DNA of 27,444 nucleotides from NAT127 sp041655035 (GTDB taxonomy: Bacteria > Pseudomonadota > Gammaproteobacteria > Pseudomonadales > Porticoccaceae), in the NCBI GenBank assembly GCA_041655035.1, contig JBAZCN010000036.1, positions 1 to 27,444 on the forward strand, read 5' to 3'. The notes beneath the pieces are model-generated. The model had not been told where the DNA came from. It worked only from the letters and a program-made list of their open reading frames with translations, and made no database searches. Below are positions 7,018 through 14,545 of the stretch, piece by piece; the first letter of the stretch is position 1; every line of letters starts with the position of its first letter. The translations under genes and the position numbers were made by a program.

Positions 7018-7529
7018 GGGAGTGCTCCCACCTCGGGATCGGTGAGATCGCTACTTTCGAGATTGGTGCTTTCGAGATTGCTGCCTTCGAGCCTGTCCAG
7101 CTCGGCACGAAACTCACTGATATCCTGAAAGCTGCGATACACCGAGGCAAAGCGCACATAGGCAACCTGGTCGAGCTCCCTGAGCGCCATCATCACCCGC
7201 TCGCCCACCAACCGCGAGGGCACTTCCCGCTCGCCGGTGGTTTGCAGGCCGCGCTTGATCTGGGCAATAGCGGCTTCGATCTCCTCGACGCTCACCGGAC
7301 GCTTTTCGAGAGCCCGCTGCAGGCCGGAACGCAGTTTGTTCTCGTCGAAGGGTTGGCGGGTACCATCCGTCTTGATGACCCTGGGCATCAGCAATTCCGC
7401 CACTTCGAAGGTGGTGAAACGCTCGCGGCAGGACAGGCACTCCCGGCGGCGGCGCACCTGCCCGCCATCGGCCACCAGGCGAGAGTCGATTACCTTGGTG
7501 TCATCGGCGCCACAAAAAGGGCAGTGCAT
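7014..7529 (-). CDS. nrdR: Transcriptional repressor NrdR
   Basis: NrdR is a zinc-ribbon/ATP-cone repressor of ribonucleotide reductase genes. The 171 aa show MHCPFCGADDTKVIDSR and CLSCRERFTTFE (four zinc cysteines, residues about 3-37). These are followed by the ATP-cone with VIKTDGTRQPFDENKLRSG (about 51-69) and the VAYVRFASVYRSFQDISEF motif (about 122-140). Homologues usually end soon after; here the last roughly 20 residues hold three 5-residue repeats (S/T-N/D-L-x-x) described separately. It starts at ATG after an AAGGG ribosome site. It begins the nrdR-ribD-rib operon and lies just downstream of the glyA terminator. Confidence 0.96.
   Translation of the reverse strand: MHCPFCGADDTKVIDSRLVADGGQVRRRRECLSCRERFTTFEVAELLMPRVIKTDGTRQPFDENKLRSGLQRALEKRPVSVEEIEAAIAQIKRGLQTTGEREVPSRLVGERVMMALRELDQVAYVRFASVYRSFQDISEFRAELDRLEGSNLESTNLESSDLTDPEVGALP
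7044..7088 (-). repeat. Three tandem 15-base repeats in the nrdR C-terminal tail
   Basis: Three adjacent 15-base units (7044-7058, 7059-7073, 7074-7088; + strand consensus GAGATYGSTRCYTTC) encode E-G-S-N-L, E-S-T-N-L, E-S-S-D-L in nrdR. The pattern resembles pentapeptide repeats (A-D/N-L-x-x), but three units are fewer than one full coil needs. It is probably slippage expansion of a disordered tail. Confidence 0.8.
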
Positions 7530-7576
7530 GACGGAATACCCTTGAGATCAATAGGTTAGAATAGTAGCACAGACAT

Positions 7577-7610
7577 AAAAAAAACCCTGCACTGGAAACT
7601 GCAGGGTTTT
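7577..7610 (-). terminator. Intrinsic terminator of glyA
   Basis: Starting 8 bases after the glyA stop, the minus strand has an 11-base perfect stem (AAAACCCTGCA / TGCAGGGTTTT, 7600-7610 with 7581-7591), an 8-base loop and a T tract of eight (7584-7577). This is a textbook Rho-independent terminator. It separates glyA from nrdR; the region 7530-7576 must hold the nrdR promoter (TACTAT is a possible -10). Confidence 0.93.
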
Positions 7611-7618
7611 GACCGCGA

Positions 7619-8884
<1,266 letters not shown>

Positions 8885-8941
8885 GGCGGTGCGCTGTCCC
8901 GGATTGGCGAAGAAGAAGGAAGGAATTCGAGAAAGGCGCGA

Positions 8942-8947
8942 ATTTTA
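8942..8947 (-). promoter_or_regulatory. Candidate -10 box of glyA
   Basis: TAAAAT on the minus strand 58 bases before the glyA ATG, with GTGCAA (3/6) 17 bases upstream as the best -35. Near it on the plus strand is a GGTTGC...GCAACC inverted repeat (about 8963-8994) that could be an operator. Nothing else recognisable is in the 8885-9076 stretch. Confidence 0.35.
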
Positions 8948-9076
8948 CACAATCTCGGAGGGGGTTGCACGTTTCGCGTACCCGCAACCGGACAGCGGCG
9001 GTCACCCTTGCGCGCCACACCGACAGGTGCCACAGGTGCGACGGACCGCCGGCAATGGCCGGCGCAGCGCTATCAC

Positions 9077-9106
9077 GTGAAACGTACCCCGTCCTTCTGC
9101 TACATT
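9077..9106 (+). promoter_or_regulatory. Candidate promoter of the DnaT-like gene, possibly giving a leaderless mRNA
   Basis: GTGAAA (-35, 9077-9082, 4/6) and TACATT (-10, 9101-9106, 4/6) are 18 bases apart. The seventh base after the -10 is the A of the start codon at 9113, and no Shine-Dalgarno is seen before that ATG. If this promoter is used, the message would begin at or next to the AUG. Confidence 0.4.
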
Positions 9107-9112
9107 ACTCCC

Positions 9113-10234
9113 ATGTCACTCCTGCCCGAACGCCCCCTGCTGCTGTCCCCGCAACTCGCCGCCACCCTTGGTCTCGAGGAAGCACTGCTGTACCAGTTGC
9201 TGGCCGACCTGCAAAGCCTTGGCCGCGGCGAACGGCACGGCGGGTTCCTGTGGTTCGGTGTCGAGTGCCGCCAGATGCAGGCTCTGCTGCCGTTCTGGAC
9301 GGCGCAGGATATCCGCCGCATCAGCCACAGCCTGCGCGACAAGGGAGTGCTGCTGGTCGGCGACCTGCCCTTTGGCATCGATGACGAATTCCGCTTCGCC
9401 TTCAACGAAAAGGCGGCCATGGAGTCTGCCGGTGGCGACGGCAGGGAAGCGCCTCGCGCCTCCCCCTCCAGGGTGGCGGAACGCACCCCCGCCAGGACGC
9501 TGGCGGCGGACTGGGCACCGGCTCCCGACGTGGTGGCCCAACTCGGCCAGTACGGCATTCCGGCGGATTTCGTCGACGGCCAGATCGCCGAGTTCATTAC
9601 CTACTGGCACGAGCGCCGCGAACCGCGCCACAGCTGGAACGCCAAGTTTCTCAAGCAGACGCTGCGCCTGTGGCGGGAGGAAGAAGTGCGCAGCGCCCAG
9701 CGCGGCCGGGAGATCGTGATGACCGCCGACTGGCAGCCGTCGGCAGAGGCCGTGCGCATCCTGACGGAACAGACCGGCATCAACATCAACTTCATCGAGG
9801 ATGCGGTGCCCGAATTCATCCTCTACTGGCGGGAGCGGGGCGAGCGGCGCAGCACCTGGAATTCCGATTTCGTCCGCCACGTAAAGCGCCAGTGGGCGCG
9901 CTTTACCCTGTCACTGGAGCACGACAGCGAACCGCGCCCGCTGATCCGCGACTGGCAGCCCAGCGACGACCTTTTCGAGGTACTGAAGCTGGCCAATATC
10001 CCCCGCGACTTCGCCGCCGCGGAGCTGCCCGCCTTCCTGCTGTTCTGGCGGGAGAACGGCCAGGCATCGAGCTCCTGGAATACAAAATTCCTGCAGCATG
10101 TAAAGCGCCAGTGGGCGCGCCGCGCCACCGAGAGAGACAGCGACCATGAAAGACAGCAACGACCTGGTGCGACAGTCAATACGCGCCATCGCAGCCTCGT
10201 CGACGACCTCACCGACCGCAGCTGGGCCGGCTGA
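9113..10234 (+). CDS. Triple DnaT-like ssDNA-binding domain protein (primosomal type)
   Basis: The 373-aa protein has an N-terminal alpha/beta, probably winged-helix, region (residues about 1-98; LAATLGLEEALLYQLL, QDIRRISHSLRDKGVL), a charged Pro/Ala-rich linker, and three tandem copies of the DnaT C-terminal ssDNA-binding domain. The copies begin at about 132, 206 and 280, each with D-W-x-P, an aromatic-rich F-I/L-x-Y/F-W segment, S/T-W-N and a final F-x-x-x-x-x-R-x-W. E. coli DnaT has one such domain and helps PriA/PriB load DnaC-DnaB at stalled forks. I chose ATG 9113 because the longer frame adds 35 low-complexity residues. The gene overlaps the downstream lambda-P-like gene by 89 bases. 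The fold call is strong; the restart role is inferred. Confidence 0.85.
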   Translation: MSLLPERPLLLSPQLAATLGLEEALLYQLLADLQSLGRGERHGGFLWFGVECRQMQALLPFWTAQDIRRISHSLRDKGVLLVGDLPFGIDDEFRFAFNEKAAMESAGGDGREAPRASPSRVAERTPARTLAADWAPAPDVVAQLGQYGIPADFVDGQIAEFITYWHERREPRHSWNAKFLKQTLRLWREEEVRSAQRGREIVMTADWQPSAEAVRILTEQTGININFIEDAVPEFILYWRERGERRSTWNSDFVRHVKRQWARFTLSLEHDSEPRPLIRDWQPSDDLFEVLKLANIPRDFAAAELPAFLLFWRENGQASSSWNTKFLQHVKRQWARRATERDSDHERQQRPGATVNTRHRSLVDDLTDRSWAG

Positions 10235-10808
10235 GCAACGCGCCCAGGACCCGGCCCTGATCGATACCATCAATCAGGTGTTTACCCTGTTCCGCGTCAA
10301 CTACCACAACCAATACCACGCCGCTTTCGGCGAGGTGGCGGTGCTCAACCAGGCCAAGCGACTGTGGAAAGAAGCCCTGGCGCCCTTCAGCAACGAGCAG
10401 ATCCTCCGCGCCGCCCGCGAAGTCATCGAGGAATCCGACTACCTGCCGACCCTGCACCGGATGCTCACCGCCTGCGAGACGACTCTCGCCAGCGAGGGCT
10501 TGCCCGGGGTGCTCGCGGCCTACCGGGAAGCCGCCAACGCCCCCAGCCCGAAGAACGCCCAGCGCTGGTCGCACCCCGCGGTATACCTGGCGGGCAAGCA
10601 GGTCGGCTGGCACACCATGGCGCACCTGGCGGAGAACCGCTCCTTCCCCCTCTACGCCAAGGCCTACCGGGAGCTGATCAAGCGCGTGCTGGCGGGGGAA
10701 AATCTCGCCGTGGACAGCGCTCCGGCACTGGAGGAAAAGCACGGCCCGGTGCTGACCCGGGACGATGTGCGCGACAAGATCCGCGCGCTCAAGGCGCTGT
10801 TTCCCTGA
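10146..10808 (+). CDS. Phage lambda replication protein P-like helicase loader
   Basis: The 220-aa protein matches the lambda P family pattern: TINQVFTLFRVNYHNQYHAA (about 41-60), LNQAKRLWKEALAPFSNEQI (about 67-86), SDYLPTLHRML (about 97-107) and, strongest, SPKNAQRWSHPAVYLAGKQV (about 133-152). Lambda P delivers the host DnaB helicase to the origin. Here the gene is paired with a DnaT-like gene and has no phage neighbours, so a chromosomal primosome or helicase-loading role is likely but unproven. It starts at ATG 10146 with a GAGAGAG purine tract 7-14 bases upstream, inside the end of the preceding gene. This 89-base overlap suggests coupled translation. It could be a domesticated phage module. 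Confidence 0.82.
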   Translation: MKDSNDLVRQSIRAIAASSTTSPTAAGPAEQRAQDPALIDTINQVFTLFRVNYHNQYHAAFGEVAVLNQAKRLWKEALAPFSNEQILRAAREVIEESDYLPTLHRMLTACETTLASEGLPGVLAAYREAANAPSPKNAQRWSHPAVYLAGKQVGWHTMAHLAENRSFPLYAKAYRELIKRVLAGENLAVDSAPALEEKHGPVLTRDDVRDKIRALKALFP

Positions 10809-10844
10809 ACCGGCGAATAGCCCGCCGCCCTCGCCTCGCCAGGC

Positions 10845-11023
10845 GATCGCATTATGTACAAAACTGCACTTCTTGAACTGGCAAGCGTGAGACCGTAGGC
10901 GTTGGAAGCGCTTTCGAGACTGTCAGCGCCAGGTATGGGTTCACGGCAGGTCTCGAAAGTGCTTTCAAAGGCTGTGGCCGGGCTACGACGCTCCACACAC
11001 CCCGGATCAAGCATAACGCGATC
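10845..11023. repeat. Nested palindromic intergenic repeat, copy 2
   Basis: Same architecture as the element at 5081-5264. Outer arms are 12 bases (GATCGCATTATG 10845-10856 against CATAACGCGATC 11012-11023, one mismatch). Middle arms are 19 bases (10902-10920 and 10950-10968, two G-U compatible mismatches) ending in TTTCGAGAC. Shared words with copy 1, in order and same orientation, are TTTCGAGAC, TCAGCGCCA, ATGGGTT, ACGGC and GTCTCGAAAG. Copy 2 lacks the roughly 24 bases that form the right half of the inner hairpin in copy 1, and its flanks are diverged. It fills most of the 357-base gap 10809-11165. Confidence 0.75.
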
Positions 11024-11113
11024 TCCCTCACTTCACCTCGATCGCCATCTTCCACGTTAGCGCCGCTCGCGCTAGAATCCGCGCCCCGTCCCGGCCGCGC
11101 CGCGCGGGACAGC

Positions 11114-11131
11114 GCCTGGCGATCGCCAGGC
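11114..11131. other. Perfect 18-base palindrome upstream of the DUF4197 gene
   Basis: GCCTGGCGATCGCCAGGC is self-complementary over 18 bases and lies 34 bases before the DUF4197 start. As RNA it would form a 7-bp stem with a GATC loop. It is downstream of a possible -10 (TAGAAT, 11073-11078), so it could be an operator or a leader hairpin. No factor can be named. Confidence 0.45.
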
Positions 11132-11165
11132 CTTCGCCATCTGGCCATCCCCGTCAGGCAGCCCT

Positions 11166-11882
11166 ATGCACCGCACCAGGTTACACCGTCTTTTTCTGCC
11201 GCTCCTGTCGGCAGCGCTGCTCCTTGTCGCCTGCACTGGCACCGTGGACACCGTGAGAGCCGCCGCCGAAGAAAAGCTTCGCCAGACCCTGGCCCGCCAG
11301 TTTGGCCGCCAGCTCAGCGCGACTCTCGATGTCATCGTCCAGGGCCTCGGCGCCGCTGGCGGATTCCTCGACAACCCCCTGGTGCGTGTCCTGCTGCCGC
11401 CCCCGGTCGGACTGGTGATCGACGTCGCCCGCGACTTTCACCAGAACCCCCGCGCCGCCCTGCTGGAGACACTGATGAACCGCGCCGCCGAGCAGGCGAT
11501 TCCCGGCGCCGGCCCGATCCTGCGGACGATGCTGGGCGATATGGGCAGGTCGGACATGCAAAGCCTGTTCGAAGCCGGCAGAACCGCCACCACCGACCAC
11601 CTGCGGGCAACCGCAGCGAGCGCGGTGCACGGCGCCCTGCTGCCGGTAATCAGCGAAAACCTGGCCGCCAACGGCGCGATCGCGATCTACGGCGAACTGC
11701 TCAAGGCCCATGAATGGGCAGTGCTGATCGCCGACATCCCGGCTACCGCGCAAGCCGTGGCGGCGGAGGACCTCGGCGAATACGTGACCGCCAGGGCCGT
11801 GGACGGCCTGTTCCGGACATTGGGGGACAAGGAACTCCTGATCCGCGAAGGCATCGCCGATCTGGCTCCGAATGAATGGTAG
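11166..11882 (+). CDS. DUF4197 family lipoprotein
   Basis: The 238-aa protein has a lipoprotein signal peptide: RTRLHRLFLPLLSAALLLVAC, with a lipobox L-V-A-C and the modified Cys at about residue 23. The rest matches the DUF4197 pattern: GGFLDNPLVRVLLP (about 64-77), MNRAAEQAIPGAGPIL (about 104-119), TATTDHLR (about 140-147), and EYVTARAVDGLFRTLGDKELLIR (from about 205). The family has no known function; a periplasmic or outer-membrane location is inferred from the lipobox (+2 residue Thr, not an Asp retention signal). It appears to be a single-gene unit: the repeat lies upstream and a convergent gene downstream. Confidence 0.85.
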   Translation: MHRTRLHRLFLPLLSAALLLVACTGTVDTVRAAAEEKLRQTLARQFGRQLSATLDVIVQGLGAAGGFLDNPLVRVLLPPPVGLVIDVARDFHQNPRAALLETLMNRAAEQAIPGAGPILRTMLGDMGRSDMQSLFEAGRTATTDHLRATAASAVHGALLPVISENLAANGAIAIYGELLKAHEWAVLIADIPATAQAVAAEDLGEYVTARAVDGLFRTLGDKELLIREGIADLAPNEW

Positions 11883-11883
11883 A

Positions 11884-11904
11884 GCGCCGCCCGAAGGGCG
11901 GCGC
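11884..11904. terminator. GC-rich hairpin between convergent genes
   Basis: A perfect 9-bp stem (GCGCCGCCC / GGGCGGCGC) with a GAA loop lies right after the DUF4197 stop and 8 bases from the end of the convergent glsB-like gene. It could stop transcription from both sides, but neither strand has a T tract. The terminator call is therefore tentative. Confidence 0.45.
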
Positions 11905-11912
11905 CGAAAGCG

Positions 11913-12161
11913 CTACTTGCGCACCAGGCGATAAAGAAACAACAGCACCAGGGCACCTATGATGGCCGTGCCGATACTCCCGAGACTCAGGTCCGCCACC
12001 CCGCCAAACCCGAAGAAAGCCCCCAGGTAACCGCCGACGAAAGCGCCGGCAATCCCGATCAGGATGGTGATGATCAGGCCGCCGGGATCGCGCCCGGGCA
12101 TGATCCACTTGGCCAGCACACCGGCGATAAGACCGAGAATAATCCACGAAATAATACCCAT
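11913..12161 (-). CDS. GlsB/YeaQ/YmgE family stress-response membrane protein
   Basis: This 82-aa protein is almost wholly hydrophobic, with three predicted membrane segments (about 2-17, 27-48, 57-79). It has the family signature: I-I-L-G-L-I-A-G-x-L-A-K-W-I-M-P-G near the N-terminus, then GLIITILIGIAGAFVGGYLG and a C-terminal G-x-I-G-A-L-V-L-L-F-L-Y-R. Members are small inner-membrane proteins induced by stress in several bacteria; the biochemical role is unknown. A strong ribosome site (AAGGAG, 9 bases upstream) precedes the ATG. TATAAC about 20 bases before the ATG could be its -10, giving a short leader. Confidence 0.93.
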   Translation of the reverse strand: MGIISWIILGLIAGVLAKWIMPGRDPGGLIITILIGIAGAFVGGYLGAFFGFGGVADLSLGSIGTAIIGALVLLFLYRLVRK

Positions 12162-12192
12162 CTATTCTTCTCCTTTTGGTTATAGATGCCGA

Positions 12193-12213
12193 GCAGGGCC
12201 TAGATTGCCCTGC
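12193..12213 (-). terminator. Hairpin after parC (weak terminator candidate)
   Basis: A 7-bp perfect stem (GCAGGGC / GCCCTGC) with a 7-base loop lies 48 bases past the parC stop and before the glsB-like gene. There is no T tract, so it may be a Rho-dependent end or an operator rather than an intrinsic terminator. Confidence 0.35.
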
Positions 12214-12261
12214 GTTACAGGCTAGTGGTCCAAGTGGAGAAACGCAAATCGGGCGTACACC

Positions 12262-14520
12262 TCAGGCGCTTCCGGCCACTTCCACCCGATCCACCTTCTG
12301 GAAGCCGCGGGGCAGCTTGTTGCCGCGCCGACCGCGTTCGCCCTTGTAGTGCTCGAGATCCGCCAGGCTCATGTTCAGATGGCGCTTGCCGGAGTACACC
12401 AACAACTGCTGGCCCGGCGCGATCACCGCGACGCCGAGCATGAATTCCTCGCGACTGGCGAGGCGCGACGATGGAATACTGAGAATCTTGTTGCCCTTGC
12501 CCTTGCTGAGTTCCGGCAGTTCCGCCGCCAGGAACACCAGCATCCGGCCCTCGTTACTCACCGCCACCACCAGGGCATTATCGAGGCTGTCGATCACCGC
12601 GGGCGGCAGCACCCGGCCACCGGCGGGAATGGTGATCGCCGCCTTGCCGGCGCGGTTGCGGCTTTGCAGGTCGCCGAGGCGTGCCACGAAGCCGTAGCCG
12701 GCATCGGTGGCCATCAGCACCGGGGCCTTATCGTCGCCCATCAGCATGCCGATGAACGAGGCCCCCGATGGCGGGGACAGCCGCCCGGTAAGGGGTTCGC
12801 CCTGACTGCGCGCCGAGGGCAGGGTGTGGGATTGCACGCTGTAGCTGCGACCGCTGGAATCGACGACCACCACATCCTGGTTGCTGCGCCCCTTCACCGC
12901 CGCGAGGAAGCCGTCGCCGGACTTGTAGCTGAGGCTCAGCGGGTCCAGATCGTGGCCCTTGCCGGCGCGGATCCAGCCCTTGTCGGACAGCACCACGGTG
13001 ACCGGCTCGGTGGTGATCAGGTCCTTTTCGGAGAACGCCTCGGCTTCGGCCCGGCTGACGATGGGGGAGCGGCGGTCGTCGCCGAACTGCGCGGCGGCGG
13101 CCAGCAGTTCCTTCTTCACCAGGCTCTTGAGACGCGCCTCGGAGCCGAGGATTTTTTCCAGCTCTTCGCGCTCCCTGGCCAACTCATCCTGCTCGCCGCG
13201 AATTTTCATCTCCTCAAGCCGCGCCAGATGACGCAGCTTGAGGTCGAGGATGGCCTCGGCCTGGATATCGGAGAGGCTGAAGCGCGCCATCAATTCCGCC
13301 TTGGGCTGGTCCTCGTAGCGGATGATGGCGATCACCTCGTCGATGTTGAGGAAGGCGATCAGCAAACCGTCGAGGATATGCAGGCGGTTCTGTACTTTCT
13401 GCAGGCGGTATTCGAGGCGGCGGCGCACCGTGGCCAGGCGGAAGCCATTCCACTCGCGGAGGATGGTATCGAGCGCCTTCACCCCCGGGCGGCCGTCGAC
13501 GCCGATGATATTGAGGTTGATGCGGTAGCTGCGTTCCAGGTCGGTGGTGGCGAACAGATGGCTCATCAGGGCATCGAGGTCGACCCGGTTGGAGCGCGGC
13601 ACGATCACCAGGCGGGTGGGATTCTCATGGTCGGACTCGTCCCGCAGGTCCGCCACCATGGGCAGTTTCTTGGCCTGCATCTGGCCGGCGATCTGTTCGA
13701 GGATTTTCGCCGGGGAGGCCTGGTGGGGCAGTGCGGTGACGATGATGTCGCCGTCCTCCCGGGTCCACACCGCGCGCATCCGCACACTGCCGCGCCCGGT
13801 CTCATAGGCGCTGATGATGTCTGCCCGCGAGGAGATGATCTCCGCCTCGGTGGGAAAGTCCGGCCCCTGGATATGTTCGGCCAGTTCGCGCACGCTGGCC
13901 CTGGGCTGGTCGAGCAGGTGGATGCAGGCGCTCACCACTTCCCGCAGGTTGTGGGGCGGGATATCGGTGGCCATGCCGACGGCTATGCCGGTGGTGCCGT
14001 TGAGCAGCACGTTGGGCACCTGGGCGGGCAGCACCATGGGCTCGTCGAGGGTGCCGTCGAAGTTGGGTTTCCAATCCGCCGTGCCCTGGCCCAGCTCGCC
14101 CAGCAGCAGGTCGGCAAACCCCGTCAGCCGCGATTCGGTGTAGCGCATCGCGGCGAAGGATTTGGGATCGTCCGGCGAGCCCCAGTTGCCCTGGCCGTCG
14201 ACCAGCGGGTAGCGGTAGCTGAAGGGCTGGGCCATCAGCACCATCGCCTCGTAGGCGGCGCTGTCGCCGTGGGGATGGAATTTGCCGATCACGTCGCCCA
14301 CGGTGCGGGCCGACTTCTTGTACTTGGCGCTGGCCTTGAGGCCGAGTTCGCTCATCGCGTAGATGATGCGCCGCTGCACCGGCTTGAGGCCATCGCCGAT
14401 ATGGGGCAGCGCCCGGTCCATGATCACGTACATGGAGTAGTTGAGATAAGCCTGTTCAGTGAACTCGGCGAGGGAGCGGCGCTCCACGCCTTCGAGGCTC
14501 AGATCGAGATTGTCGGTCAT
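12262..14520 (-). CDS. parC: DNA topoisomerase IV subunit A
   Basis: ParC is the breakage-reunion subunit of topoisomerase IV, which unlinks daughter chromosomes. The 752 aa equal the E. coli length. The N-terminus has LNYSMYVIMDRALPHIGDGL. The quinolone-determining region HPHGDSAAYEAMVLMAQPF keeps the wild-type Ser and Glu (E. coli Ser80, Glu84 equivalents). The catalytic Tyr is in FAAMRYTESRL (about 119-129). The C-terminal beta-pinwheel has VVVVDSSGRSYSV and GRRGNKLPRGFQKV. It follows parE by 25 bases on the same strand, so the two subunits are probably made from one operon. Confidence 0.98.
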   Translation of the reverse strand: MTDNLDLSLEGVERRSLAEFTEQAYLNYSMYVIMDRALPHIGDGLKPVQRRIIYAMSELGLKASAKYKKSARTVGDVIGKFHPHGDSAAYEAMVLMAQPFSYRYPLVDGQGNWGSPDDPKSFAAMRYTESRLTGFADLLLGELGQGTADWKPNFDGTLDEPMVLPAQVPNVLLNGTTGIAVGMATDIPPHNLREVVSACIHLLDQPRASVRELAEHIQGPDFPTEAEIISSRADIISAYETGRGSVRMRAVWTREDGDIIVTALPHQASPAKILEQIAGQMQAKKLPMVADLRDESDHENPTRLVIVPRSNRVDLDALMSHLFATTDLERSYRINLNIIGVDGRPGVKALDTILREWNGFRLATVRRRLEYRLQKVQNRLHILDGLLIAFLNIDEVIAIIRYEDQPKAELMARFSLSDIQAEAILDLKLRHLARLEEMKIRGEQDELAREREELEKILGSEARLKSLVKKELLAAAAQFGDDRRSPIVSRAEAEAFSEKDLITTEPVTVVLSDKGWIRAGKGHDLDPLSLSYKSGDGFLAAVKGRSNQDVVVVDSSGRSYSVQSHTLPSARSQGEPLTGRLSPPSGASFIGMLMGDDKAPVLMATDAGYGFVARLGDLQSRNRAGKAAITIPAGGRVLPPAVIDSLDNALVVAVSNEGRMLVFLAAELPELSKGKGNKILSIPSSRLASREEFMLGVAVIAPGQQLLVYSGKRHLNMSLADLEHYKGERGRRGNKLPRGFQKVDRVEVAGSA

Positions 14521-14545
14521 GGTTGTTCCATCGTGGATGCGGCGG

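Noticed and set aside
8885..9076. Glycine riboswitch or other leader RNA before glyA
   Set aside because: I could not find the conserved riboswitch core; only a short GGTTGC/GCAACC inverted repeat and a -10-like box are visible.
9113..10808. Prophage remnant as explanation for the DnaT-like and lambda P-like genes
   Set aside because: No integrase, capsid, lysis, repressor or attachment-site features are present, and the flanks are housekeeping genes. Domestication of an old phage module cannot be excluded.
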